This document shows, piece by piece, positions 49,001 through 54,549 of a stretch of 63,450 nt of DNA (positions are counted from its first letter, which is position 1; each line of letters begins with the position of its first letter). The stretch is taken from assembly GCA_016180815.1 (NCBI GenBank), contig JACPAN010000022.1, positions 1-63,450 on the forward strand, given 5' to 3'. The notes under the pieces are model-generated. The model was not told where the DNA came from and did no database searches. It worked only from the letters and a program-made list of their open reading frames with translations. The DNA comes from Elusimicrobiota bacterium. Its GTDB lineage: Bacteria; Elusimicrobiota; Elusimicrobia; JACQPE01. Made by a program: the position numbers and the translations under genes.

Positions 49001-51374
49001 AATGGACCGAGGTGAAATGAGTATCTCCGAATTCATCCGCTTCGCGCTCGCTGATGGCGCGCAAAATGTCCAAGAATTTTCGGACCTTATCATAGAGAGG
49101 TTTGATGTCGTTGTCTCTTAAATCGGTCCAGTCCGCGATTTCTTTATCCACGACCGCCGGGTCCAGGAATGTGCCCGCCAAATTGCCCCAGCCGCCGTTT
49201 AATAGATTCTCGATATTGCCGATGGACGACAAGAGCGCGTCGGCTTCATTTAATTTGTCCTGAATTTCCTGGATGCGCTGCTCCACTTCCCGGACAAAAT
49301 CGCCGCGCAGGGCTTTTTGATACATTTCCTCTGCGATACGTAGTTTGCGCTGGACATCTTCGCGTTTATTCGCGAGCGCCCCTATGTCTTGACGGTTGCG
49401 TTCTTTTTCGCGCTGCACTTCTTCCAGCATATCCCTCAAGCGCCGGGTGGCCAGATCCAGGAACATGTAGCCGCGCTTCAAGAGCAGAACCTGAACCAAT
49501 TCGGTGTTGGCGCGCATGATATTTTGCATGGAGCGTTCGGTGCGGGCGATTTCTTTGGCTTGCTGGTAGATTTCAAAGAGGGTGGCCTCATTGCTCATCG
49601 CGGATTGATAAGCCGCGATCGCGGCTTGGACTTCGCGTTCGGTTTCCTCCAGAACCCGCACCTGGTCGCGCAGCACCGGATCCCCGCCGTTGGGGTCGGC
49701 TTCAAGAGAAGCTCTTAACGTTTGATAGGCGGCGACTTCCGAGGCCAGACGCCGGGCGTCGGCATCGCTTTTGGTGGCTCTGGCCAGGGCCGCGTCATCG
49801 CCTAAGAGCCTGTAAAATTCGTTTTGTTCAAGCCGGCGCGCCGCGCGCCTGCTGAACGCTTCCCAGTCTTCTTGAGCCGCTCGCGCGCCGCGAAGAACCC
49901 GGAGCGCTTCGGGGTCGTCGCGGTGCCCGATATAGGCCTCGATGTCGGCGCCCGCGGCTTCCAGCTGATGGACCTCGGCCGGATCCGCGATCTCGACCCA
50001 GCCGAGTTCGTCTCTTTTGTAATAACGGACATTGCCGACTCGGGAGAGGTCCGTTCCGGAAGCGAACGTTTGCGCGACTTGACCTTTATTTCGTCCGCGC
50101 GTATACGTGGCGATCGCGTAGTTTTCACGCAGGACTCCGTCAAACCGTCGGGCCAGTTGAGCGGATGATTGTTCGCCGCGCGGATGGGCGCGGTTGGGCC
50201 TTGCCCGCCTTGGACCGGAGGATCGCCGGGACCGGGCGTCGGGGGAACGGGGTGTATCCGAGGTTGCAACTTCTTCATCGGCGCCGGCCGGCGGTTCTTC
50301 GTTTTCTTGTGCCGATGCGCGGTTTTGATCGGGTCCTTTGCTCTCGCGGCGTTTAGCCGGCGGCGCGCGCGGGGAAGAACCTTCTCCGGCCGCAGCCTGG
50401 ACCGCGATGGGAGCTCCTCCGGAAACCGCGTCCGTGGCGATGGTTGCGGCCTGAGCCGCGGGAAAACTAAGGGAGGCGTAGAGCGGCGGCTGCGGGTGTT
50501 CTTGGGGTTCGCCCGCATGCTGATCAGCGCCCGCGGCCGCCATGGCCGTGTTGACCGACATGCGTCCGACTTGTCCCCCTAGGCCCGCGAAAAATTCTTG
50601 AATGCCGCGCCAAATGGATTCGCCTAAGGATGGGTTTGCGGAAGGCCTGGGCTGCGCGGCGGGCGGCGCACGCTGTTGGGAATCGGCGCCGATCTGTTCG
50701 GAAGGCCCATGGGCGGGATCGGGTGTTCTACTAAAGGAGACGGGATTCGGTTGCGCCTCCGGCGCAGGATCGGCGGGTAGGCGCACGGGCCGTTTGGCCT
50801 GAGGCCTTAGGGATGTGTCGGCTGCGGCGGTTTCGGCATCAGCTGAAGATTGTTCAAAAACGCGCGCCAGGGCATCGCGCACCGATAGAGGCTGCCTTAA
50901 AAGCTGAGGGTTGCTGCGAAGATGCTGTTTAGCCGATTGGAAGGCCGCGATATTGGGCGGTATCCCGCGCCGGCGAAACTGCATGCCGAGCCAAACGCCG
51001 AAATTGCTCAGACGTCCGCTCTGTGCGGTTAGCAGCGAGACCCAGAAGTCATCTTCCAGTAGGTTCAGCCGTTGAAGTTGCTGGATCGTTTCGGTTTCAA
51101 AGGAACGGAAATCAGACTCCAGGCGGGCTTTTTCTTCCGGCGGCAAGGCGGGGTAATCGCGTTCGCTGGAAATGCCTTGAGAATTAAGAAAAAAAGAAAA
51201 AGAGCCGGCGGGTGTAGTCCGATTTTCTCCGCCGCTCGCTATAGTTTGGCCCAGGGTTGCGTATAATTCGACGCCCGGCAGGCATAACAATTGGCATGCC
51301 GCCAAGCCTACGGCAACCCCCCTGCGAAATTTCAAATTTGAAATTTCAAATTTTTTAAAAAGGGGGTCCTTCAT
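40005..51374 (-). CDS. Giant exported protein with TolC-like helical modules
   Basis: About 3,789 residues in one uninterrupted frame; ATG 51374 is preferred to TTG 51389. A hydrophobic export segment covers ~20-45. Approximate order: Pro/Ala-rich disordered region (190-410); long charged coiled-coil helices (490-1180); beta-rich part (1190-1625); and five stretches resembling TolC outer-membrane-factor halves (about 1667-1810, 1925-2060, 2068-2250, 2270-2440, 2570-2740). In these stretches barrel-like strands (PSIELAIKSSG) alternate with helices (RRQIVEAYLRLVFSESAKRE, APEIQRRALEARLEVVRAME). The last 1,000 residues are unrecognised, with a hydrophobic stretch near 3,325-3,365. It has very few cysteines, and no repeats are evident at DNA level. 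Function unknown; an envelope-spanning or surface scaffold is plausible. The TolC resemblance is by eye. Confidence 0.9.
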   Translation of the reverse strand: MKDPLFKKFEISNLKFRRGVAVGLAACQLLCLPGVELYATLGQTIASGGENRTTPAGSFSFFLNSQGISSERDYPALPPEEKARLESDFRSFETETIQQLQRLNLLEDDFWVSLLTAQSGRLSNFGVWLGMQFRRRGIPPNIAAFQSAKQHLRSNPQLLRQPLSVRDALARVFEQSSADAETAAADTSLRPQAKRPVRLPADPAPEAQPNPVSFSRTPDPAHGPSEQIGADSQQRAPPAAQPRPSANPSLGESIWRGIQEFFAGLGGQVGRMSVNTAMAAAGADQHAGEPQEHPQPPLYASLSFPAAQAATIATDAVSGGAPIAVQAAAGEGSSPRAPPAKRRESKGPDQNRASAQENEEPPAGADEEVATSDTPRSPDARSRRSSGPRRARPNRAHPRGEQSSAQLARRFDGVLRENYAIATYTRGRNKGQVAQTFASGTDLSRVGNVRYYKRDELGWVEIADPAEVHQLEAAGADIEAYIGHRDDPEALRVLRGARAAQEDWEAFSRRAARRLEQNEFYRLLGDDAALARATKSDADARRLASEVAAYQTLRASLEADPNGGDPVLRDQVRVLEETEREVQAAIAAYQSAMSNEATLFEIYQQAKEIARTERSMQNIMRANTELVQVLLLKRGYMFLDLATRRLRDMLEEVQREKERNRQDIGALANKREDVQRKLRIAEEMYQKALRGDFVREVEQRIQEIQDKLNEADALLSSIGNIENLLNGGWGNLAGTFLDPAVVDKEIADWTDLRDNDIKPLYDKVRKFLDILRAISEREADEFGDTHFTSVHLWTEELIASLQTSEGAIRTSMDEFRQLKGIRDCIDNAPNPQARGACFYIGVREDPELQATPDQVASLLTRREGFALLTFGYAVIDFKIAESTLNALRLAYRKDAGFPDNIGPEPYYDNTLSRMDAGRAVAAGLKGLAIEGLEMERDLLVNRLGVISNTQMDELVNMIREDFQAVSPEGYAHRAYAALKRAMGVAETSLEFYHWKRSFLASGPSFFQFLEADVIGKQSEISHLQLDMANALLDFLRTYERPAAAAKADTYLGFIKLYRDGFGTLHQAEESFFNTEAEGLQAFEEFINELSGTFLEDFNNIKRWLENINPREDPAMRRLARAISDAGEEIERRLKNKKFLIYAAEETKKQRQKLRETLERLRVERERVAAMLERVNPDDPSFARGREMVLQGELLYPSDGFDDPDQINNRSGALFVRRNTVNRILSQGALAGGQTPSVNSWVSALGLSNYEVIPVGSGADSFYVVVNFTAGTALGSGDQVVNNFTSDTLLKFGNLGEVLGHNMSLSLYDWKDLAEPPRGARGIRATFERDRADERYINTTVIDIHQNLQQGHIYRLMVFENMAFMVLQDRLFISLTGFGDFPLNQGATCEPGADGNAPPGCNPDAPPYVVGGRAKATLYLHEVVGINASVLGLFARDPYEFSRTINTSIDPLNMNEESVHIEGAILQYIQRHAGVEFDLAKIFSTKNTFSVEFFIEDENGTEVNNGEVSDEYRENVADNYHKFWKGARIVKEIHFNMFGEPTSIRGETRAALDQNNELELAGRVALILPRGISIEVRGARYGEQYTGQVALNLRLGAGSELYLSYGTDRIRSVPRLMLGVRTGLTLEQLRRNASANAEEALRGGDTLGDFREELDRVLPRSTSTATGDSYSMNLALRRILDRDTRIAALTQAIGAREAEAVELQRVFNAGLSANAGVVLGTGYSDPQSEGTSGGSVSQKAYGFSSTAGGIQVGAEIFMGLTRPQKEAAMREIARMKVMLLDLKAAYNESIEGFRTAGMRVVLARLRVRQLEGIKSRPDVAGDPTLLSAIELEELEARSEQAQAEALLRARLGLALRDPLPREIESIPIDPNNPEATLAAVTRAFEFRNGWRQFLQRLSETDPGDTARPGWAERAISFVSPLNFLPFIDELTISLGANLWDEMGNSFAGIGGSVKLTLWDADRRHRREATVLEGQIADLDVAERLMRENLQNNPDVMRFDRWALEREKEIMDVYIAGLRERLDAAQTLTERLRLLDDLAEAARESSRIYLELARLPRLAAPATPPRRERYRVNEFAPLIQQAESRSRTLAKLALETQVAQHLEEAAQARFNLGVRLGARWNPVNNIWFETNTAIFTTGGWGMLLPSIELAIKSSGTSRVEERFAHALARATVADRDLQSLDLRRQIVEAYLRLVFSESAKRELIRRAEESQDLSDIARFNIEILELRMAVQKESLRLLILLGLDPNTHELDLEELMRRNPVSTAEALRPWIESNLSRAPEIQRRALEARLEVVRAMEGKLLLRERGMNIRTDPIGALFQVVGDIVAGLFGEEGPTGSSQVDLIAVRRHRLELERTLERYDRQMVIDRNRATVRLGSAERAIAEDPSMMNRLNRELAWSASIAKGFSGTITSRHTPLITERRSEPLLRWGARVYVTEEADPTPGTAGRSKRFFDPNTRHQVTYYEGMIQIMLSRPQMINPRLLARAEELEREREVRTERMESDMRQSRLSGLVWRHQYLTDRLNEAVDQALRERIAGRIRETENQIQSEFALVPEEYPSVIRAHPINTDDLNVLVNTALRYVVGDAPVLGSLQSDLAIGRLQGQAIVDNLRYQSMSPSFVLGYLRNGIIGGMMVSAPTAGRTPGADLFRDIDFVIHSNIASVLAAGTLAGDARERLAQNYFALRYLVDELAQREVFLYNLKTEMERDPSNIDLLDHYHNAFEETLLATSKMHELYLQIEADLKLLGIQIPRGLGRGSRDPWTMDRRVRAMGNAEALSLAREINPTPVARWHELTPDEKQARLEAWGTQINARLTALPEDERSNVENMAQRIRRDASLRFRRDNRPAGVLTALEADGNAAYGATLVVSALELEEWRTQRRLTAYDSGTGQRISLSDELLEDPSRRIFLAPFNYRGQAPSTIQEAAAAGFMEFHPGREETARSFNLVTRRFEENEGRWLREQAYHSNPDSFAVMNPHRGAPETPSSESEQEPIRVLLESEAFELASRRQLVLWRRSTQRALDPTYIANRTFWQRQAMEIYLNGDYYFTGQGGARVWTFEELLRDGRLLVFEENPIEGVPMRISPEEMNAPNAPNRSLRFFAYFGRTPEILAGIQTADELDQFGADVREITSTQNGDSRLRRDAHRELRRAMQSAYVYLKTSYGFLMNEQGRIEKVFMSDDDLDEAQDHHPKNRLFKSNDMTVVLDADGNIVEALMTALDGSQWRQRFGGAGPATTRWHRNWGAIEIDRDFRVRRIVNKDTTQDGPLSSWAYFMDDNRIYPVARNRFPGGADAGLARAVAVVNPDAGTTVVYSADMLKEFRGEVRGNLTRTQIRPWLLTLGFAGEVVTQAFFTPWLLPLTIGVGGANTADRIHALTGEGAMEQSWGFALDLAWDIANQAIFRKVVPQPQDHLNDPSGYPQLVARDPASTWDRALYYISLTLAGRNSDRLVEVDPRTDQSTNRVVRPGAKALERSLRYREEDYEVLRGRVLAAFTGGIELRERRLVPGAYGHWRDTQLQVLPQGETYTQVVNSLRSIGVRFAPDGSFLLEVMPTGSEVSGQLIPGIPGAEARVQTAETRGRDHDSWERIISGPGGTAHVRFENGRVDSRRLLAGAEALENWRRRVRQTLDAATQTIYDAPTNSYLSRDGTWLFNPQTMALVLFDSNGRVREIHQAFLGYNVARENFENERRRYEFQRSYPELLTQGGVVHLNARGDVTSFELGDESVRSYLAERLNGRSREDVLAVVRQDYTFSRPDGGQDVIVFSADSIAAYEAALRARAERYGVIRSAASPAAP
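51326..51353. repeat. Tandem 14-bp repeat in the giant gene's first codons
   Basis: GAAATTTCAAATTT occurs twice in perfect tandem. The AT-only, nearly palindromic unit encodes KFEISNLKF here, a sequence that usually marks intergenic repeats read by chance. The start codon of the giant gene could therefore lie further downstream. Confidence 0.75.
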
Positions 51375-51536
51375 GAGTCCATTTACCAACAGCTGCCTTG
51401 TATCTCCCCCCCAGCTCCCGGCGACAGGGCTGGGCTGGCCAACGGACTCACGAACCCTTCAACCAGGATCGTGGAAGTCCATTTTATCAAATGCAGCCAG
51501 CCGCAGCCCTCCATTTTGGTCTAGGGTCCGGTTTTA

Positions 51537-51701
51537 TTAAAGAGGAGCCGAGCGGACCAGGCAGTCGGTCATTCTTAGAGCGCGGGCATTTAAGACAACC
51601 CCGTGTTTTGTCTTTTTAATGATCCGAGATACGGCGTAGAGAGGAATATAGAGGTAAAGCGAACGTCTCCTGAGCTTGAGCAGAAAGGCTAATTTCTTCA
51701 T
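51537..51701 (-). CDS. Small basic protein, 54 codons
   Basis: ATG at 51701 reads MKKLAFLLKLRRRSLYLYIP and continues to TAA at 51537-51539. A very good Shine-Dalgarno (AGGAGG on the minus strand, 8 bases before the ATG) and a TTGCCC-17-TATAAG promoter support it. Residues 1-26 alternate hydrophobic and basic, like a membrane-active or signal-type helix; about a quarter of the protein is Lys/Arg. It lies ~160 bases upstream of the giant gene in the same direction and would be first in its transcript. It could be a leader peptide, small membrane protein or toxin; no family is recognised. Confidence 0.5.
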   Translation of the reverse strand: MKKLAFLLKLRRRSLYLYIPLYAVSRIIKKTKHGVVLNARALRMTDCLVRSAPL

Positions 51702-51747
51702 ACAGTAACCCTCCTAATAACCACGTTCCTCCCCCTTCCCAGTCTTA

Positions 51748-51776
51748 CTTATAGGCTTTACCGGATTAAGGGGCAA
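51748..51776 (-). promoter_or_regulatory. Candidate promoter for the small gene and giant gene
   Basis: On the minus strand TTGCCC (51771-51776), a 17-base spacer, then TATAAG (51748-51753). It stands ~45 bases upstream of the small gene's ATG. No other promoter-like pair stands out before the giant gene. Confidence 0.5.
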
Positions 51777-51835
51777 TGAGGCCGGGAAAACCCGATTACG
51801 AACAGGTTACGCATGGTTACGCTGCGCCGTCCGGC

Positions 51836-51867
51836 TTGACATTGGGGGTCGCGGGCCATGGTATAAT
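51836..51867 (+). promoter_or_regulatory. Consensus promoter hexamers before the NACHT-like gene
   Basis: TTGACA (51836-51841) and TATAAT (51862-51867) are both perfect sigma-70 hexamers, but the 20-base spacer is longer than the usual 17. Transcription would start near 51874, just before a terminator hairpin. Confidence 0.55.
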
Positions 51868-51879
51868 GTTTGTTATTGA

Positions 51880-51910
51880 GGGAGAGCCGGGAGGCTCTCC
51901 CTTATTTTTT
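51880..51910 (+). terminator. Intrinsic terminator or attenuator
   Basis: Perfect 9-bp stem GGGAGAGCC / GGCTCTCCC with a GGGA loop, followed by TTATTTTTT. It begins about 6 bases after the predicted transcription start and ends directly against ATG 51911 of the NACHT-like gene, so it would stop most transcripts after ~35 bases. Confidence 0.8.
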
Positions 51911-53479
51911 ATGCCATCGCCTCAAACCTTTATCTTCGGTAAACAGGAGCTTTGCTCCATTTTTGGGGATTTACGCCGCGTTGAACGCATTAAGCAGCGC
52001 GTTTTTCATTTAAACCGGCTCGGGGAGAACCTCGGGATCAAAATCACTTATTCCAGCGTGGATGCGACATTGGCCATACGCTTCCCTGTCGCCGGAGGCG
52101 CGGAAACCCTGACCCAGCGCCTCACCCGCGGCAAGGGGCATATTCAGAGGGCCATCGGCCAGGCTTTGGCTCAGCGGCTTGAATCCGCCAGAGAGCCGAT
52201 GGCTGCGCTGGAAGCTTTGGCCCAAAACCAACAGGCTTGCCTTAGCCGGCGTTTGCCGGGTTGGGGCGCTTGGGGTTTGGATGAAATCTGGGTTAACCCC
52301 GTGACCCAATGGGATCAGCCGGTTCCCGGCCAAAATAGCAATTTAGGCCTGGCGGACCTGATCAGCGCTTACATGACAGGGGAGTCCGGCGGTTCGGTGA
52401 TTGTTCTCGGCAATGCCGGAACCGGAAAAACCAGTTTGGCTTATCAGGTTTTCAAGAGATTGTCCGGCGCTTCCGGAGCGTTAAAATTTTATCCCCTTTA
52501 TGTTCCCGCTCAAAGCCTAAGTTTTTCCCCACCTTCAAAAGGAATTTGTTGGGGTTCGCTTCCGGGCGCCCTTACTGAAGTCAATACTGAAATTCAGAAC
52601 CGCGCTTTTCAAGAAGGAGGCCTGACCCTCCTTCTTGACGGTTTGGATGAAAATCCGAACATTTTTGATTTGACGGATCCGGCTGTTTTGGCTTTTTGGG
52701 AGAGCGTTTCCAGGAATCGCTGTTTGTTGACCATTCGCAAAGACTGTTGGGAAAAAATGGGCCTTCGGCGGTTGGAGCGTTTCTTTTCCCAGCGTCCATC
52801 CATCGTAACGCTTGGGGATTGGCCGTTTTCAACCATCAAACTTTTGTTCGCTCGTTTAGCGGAAATCGCCGGGCAACATCTTCCGGCCGCGGCCGCCGTT
52901 CTTAAACATTGCTCCGGTTTGGCTGATGCGGATTTGACTAAATTATTGGCCATGGTTCCTAAAACGCCATTAGGGTTGAACGCTTATGCCTCGTTGGTTC
53001 TCAATCAGGAGGGCTTGCTTCCGAAAAACGGGGACATGGTCCGCGAAGCCATGTTGCGTTGCGCTTTGTCCTGGGAAGCCGCAAAACAGTCGTCCGGCAT
53101 CGATACGCAGACAATGACCGGGCTATTAACCCTTGTCGTTGGGCAGGCGCAAAAAAAGGAGACCTCGGTCTCATCATTTGAGCGGGTCTGGACCGAGGTT
53201 TGCCGGCGTTACCCGTATCTTGAGGGCCGAAGTCAAAAAGTTTTTTCCTGGCTGGAGCGGTTGCCGTTTTTGTCTTTGGATAAAGAGAGGGCCTGTTTGC
53301 TGATCGAGCCCGGCATAGCCGAGTTTTTAACCCGGCGGGCCCATTTTTTCAGAAAAAATAAACACACCCCGAAAGTTTTTTCGGTTGTCATCGACCAAGA
53401 TCGCGGCGTTCAACGCCCGCGTGACGCCCAACGCCGGGGCCGCTCTCGCCGTCGTCAACGGCGGTCCCCCAATCCCTAG
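51911..53479 (+). CDS. NACHT-like STAND ATPase
   Basis: 522 residues from ATG 51911; the same frame is open from 51776, but that region is promoter-like. Residues 1-150 are an uncharacterised helical N-terminal part. The ATPase has Walker A VLGNAGTGKTSLAYQVF and Walker B LTLLLDGLDENPN, the DGLDE form typical of NACHT proteins. Sensor and winged-helix-like regions follow (NRCLLTIRKDCWEKM, KTPLGLNAYASLVL). Such ATPases act as oligomerising switches, often in phage defence. There is no obvious nuclease, TIR or repeat sensor domain. The last ~25 residues are Arg-rich and could result from a frameshift at the T6 run 53376-53381. There is no Shine-Dalgarno at 51911. Confidence 0.8.
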   Translation: MPSPQTFIFGKQELCSIFGDLRRVERIKQRVFHLNRLGENLGIKITYSSVDATLAIRFPVAGGAETLTQRLTRGKGHIQRAIGQALAQRLESAREPMAALEALAQNQQACLSRRLPGWGAWGLDEIWVNPVTQWDQPVPGQNSNLGLADLISAYMTGESGGSVIVLGNAGTGKTSLAYQVFKRLSGASGALKFYPLYVPAQSLSFSPPSKGICWGSLPGALTEVNTEIQNRAFQEGGLTLLLDGLDENPNIFDLTDPAVLAFWESVSRNRCLLTIRKDCWEKMGLRRLERFFSQRPSIVTLGDWPFSTIKLLFARLAEIAGQHLPAAAAVLKHCSGLADADLTKLLAMVPKTPLGLNAYASLVLNQEGLLPKNGDMVREAMLRCALSWEAAKQSSGIDTQTMTGLLTLVVGQAQKKETSVSSFERVWTEVCRRYPYLEGRSQKVFSWLERLPFLSLDKERACLLIEPGIAEFLTRRAHFFRKNKHTPKVFSVVIDQDRGVQRPRDAQRRGRSRRRQRRSPNP

Positions 53480-53506
53480 TTTCGAATAGAGTCGTTTACC
53501 TCCGGG

Positions 53507-53950
53507 TTATTGATTGATGGAGGCGATGGTTACCCCGAGCGCAATGCCCCCGCCCAGCGCGGCTAAGCCCGATCCCAAGGCAACAAGACCAAACGGTCCG
53601 GCCAGCATGATGCCAACAAGAGCAAGCCCCATCCCGCTGAAAAATCCGACCAGGCGAATGGTTCGGCCGTTTGATTTTTCTTTTAAGGGGCCGGCTGCGG
53701 ACGCTTGGGCGGCCACGGAAGCCGATCTAGCGGCGTTCGCCGGAGTTTGTCCGGCCGCCGGCCTAATTTGGTCAGGATTCGCGGCAGGCCCGGCTGTATT
53801 GACCGGAGCAGGGGTTGTCGAAGGCGAGTTTGCGCGATCGAAGATTTCAACCGCTTGCTCATGGTCGGCTTCCGGCGGTGTTTGAGCGCATAGGCTGCCC
53901 CCTGCGGCCAATAGCGCGGCCGTTAACGAAGCGATTATGTTGCGACGCAT
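53507..53950 (-). CDS. Exported glycine-zipper membrane protein
   Basis: 147 residues: signal peptide (ending SLCAQ), a Pro/Ala-rich linker (residues ~40-90), and a C-terminal pair of Gly-rich hydrophobic helices (LVGFFSGMGLALVGIMLAG and LVALGSGLAALGGGIALGV). Glycine-zipper hairpins of this type occur in small membrane proteins, holins and some pore-forming effectors. It converges on the NACHT-like gene with 27 bases between stop codons. The family is unrecognised; membrane insertion is likely, and a toxic or structural role is speculation. Confidence 0.75.
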   Translation of the reverse strand: MRRNIIASLTAALLAAGGSLCAQTPPEADHEQAVEIFDRANSPSTTPAPVNTAGPAANPDQIRPAAGQTPANAARSASVAAQASAAGPLKEKSNGRTIRLVGFFSGMGLALVGIMLAGPFGLVALGSGLAALGGGIALGVTIASINQ

Positions 53951-54454
53951 GGTTCCTCCTCATCATCTGTGCATATTTCCCTCGAATCCATGCTATCGGT
54001 TTTGGGATTGTCCGACGCAGGACTATGGGGAGGGAAAAACATGGGTCTTTAGACCCAAGGATTTTCCGGCCATTTCTTATCCAATAGAGCTGCCCGGAGT
54101 TGATGAGGGTATTTGACGTCTGACTTCTTGTCGCGAGGACGCGGTTGCTCAGGAATCGCGCTGCGATCCGGCGACATTCAATCCCAGCGAAGAGCGCGCT
54201 GGGTTCATTTTCGAATCGACATTGACCCGGATGGGTTGGCGCTTTATAACGAGCCAGGCGATCATGCCGTTGTTCTGGAAGGATATCGGGAAAACGGCCC
54301 GGACGGCGGGTTGGTTTTTTTGCGCGATTCCAACGACCCGAATGCCATCGTCGTTCTTGGCGCAAATCAAGTGCGCGATGCTTATTTGCGCCTGACCGGC
54401 GGGGGATTGGGTTTGTGCCCGCCCCATCAGCGGGAACGTTGCGTGACTCCTTAG
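53949..54454 (+). pseudogene. Decayed papain-like (C39-type) peptidase remnant
   Basis: Two protein-like stretches lie in different frames. Frame one reads from 53949 to the TGA at 54114 (YRFWDCPTQDYGEGKTWVF, then ISYPIELPGVDEGI). It is followed, past the stop, by RCDPATFNPSEERAGF. After about 54210 another frame carries DHAVVLEGYRENGPDGGLVF and LRDSNDPNAIVVLGANQVRD, ending at 54454. HAVVLEGY plus LRDSNDP resembles the His and Asp/Asn half of C39-like peptidases. The internal stop and shift suggest a broken gene. The whole 53951-54549 gap holds nothing else I can support. Confidence 0.4.
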
Positions 54455-54549
54455 GTCGCGGCACCGTTGCCAGCGCAGGGCTTTGAACCTAAACAACGAA
54501 GGCGCCAAGCTGGAGGAAAGTTATCAGGAAGTTGGCATTATGATTATTA

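Noticed and set aside
40005-51374. Nonribosomal peptide or polyketide synthase
   Set aside because: Despite the size there are no carrier, adenylation, condensation or ketosynthase motifs, and the protein begins with an export segment.
53859-54464. Minus-strand open frame of 201 codons
   Set aside because: Arg/Pro-rich composition with no motifs, overlapping the start of the glycine-zipper gene and the better plus-strand remnant.
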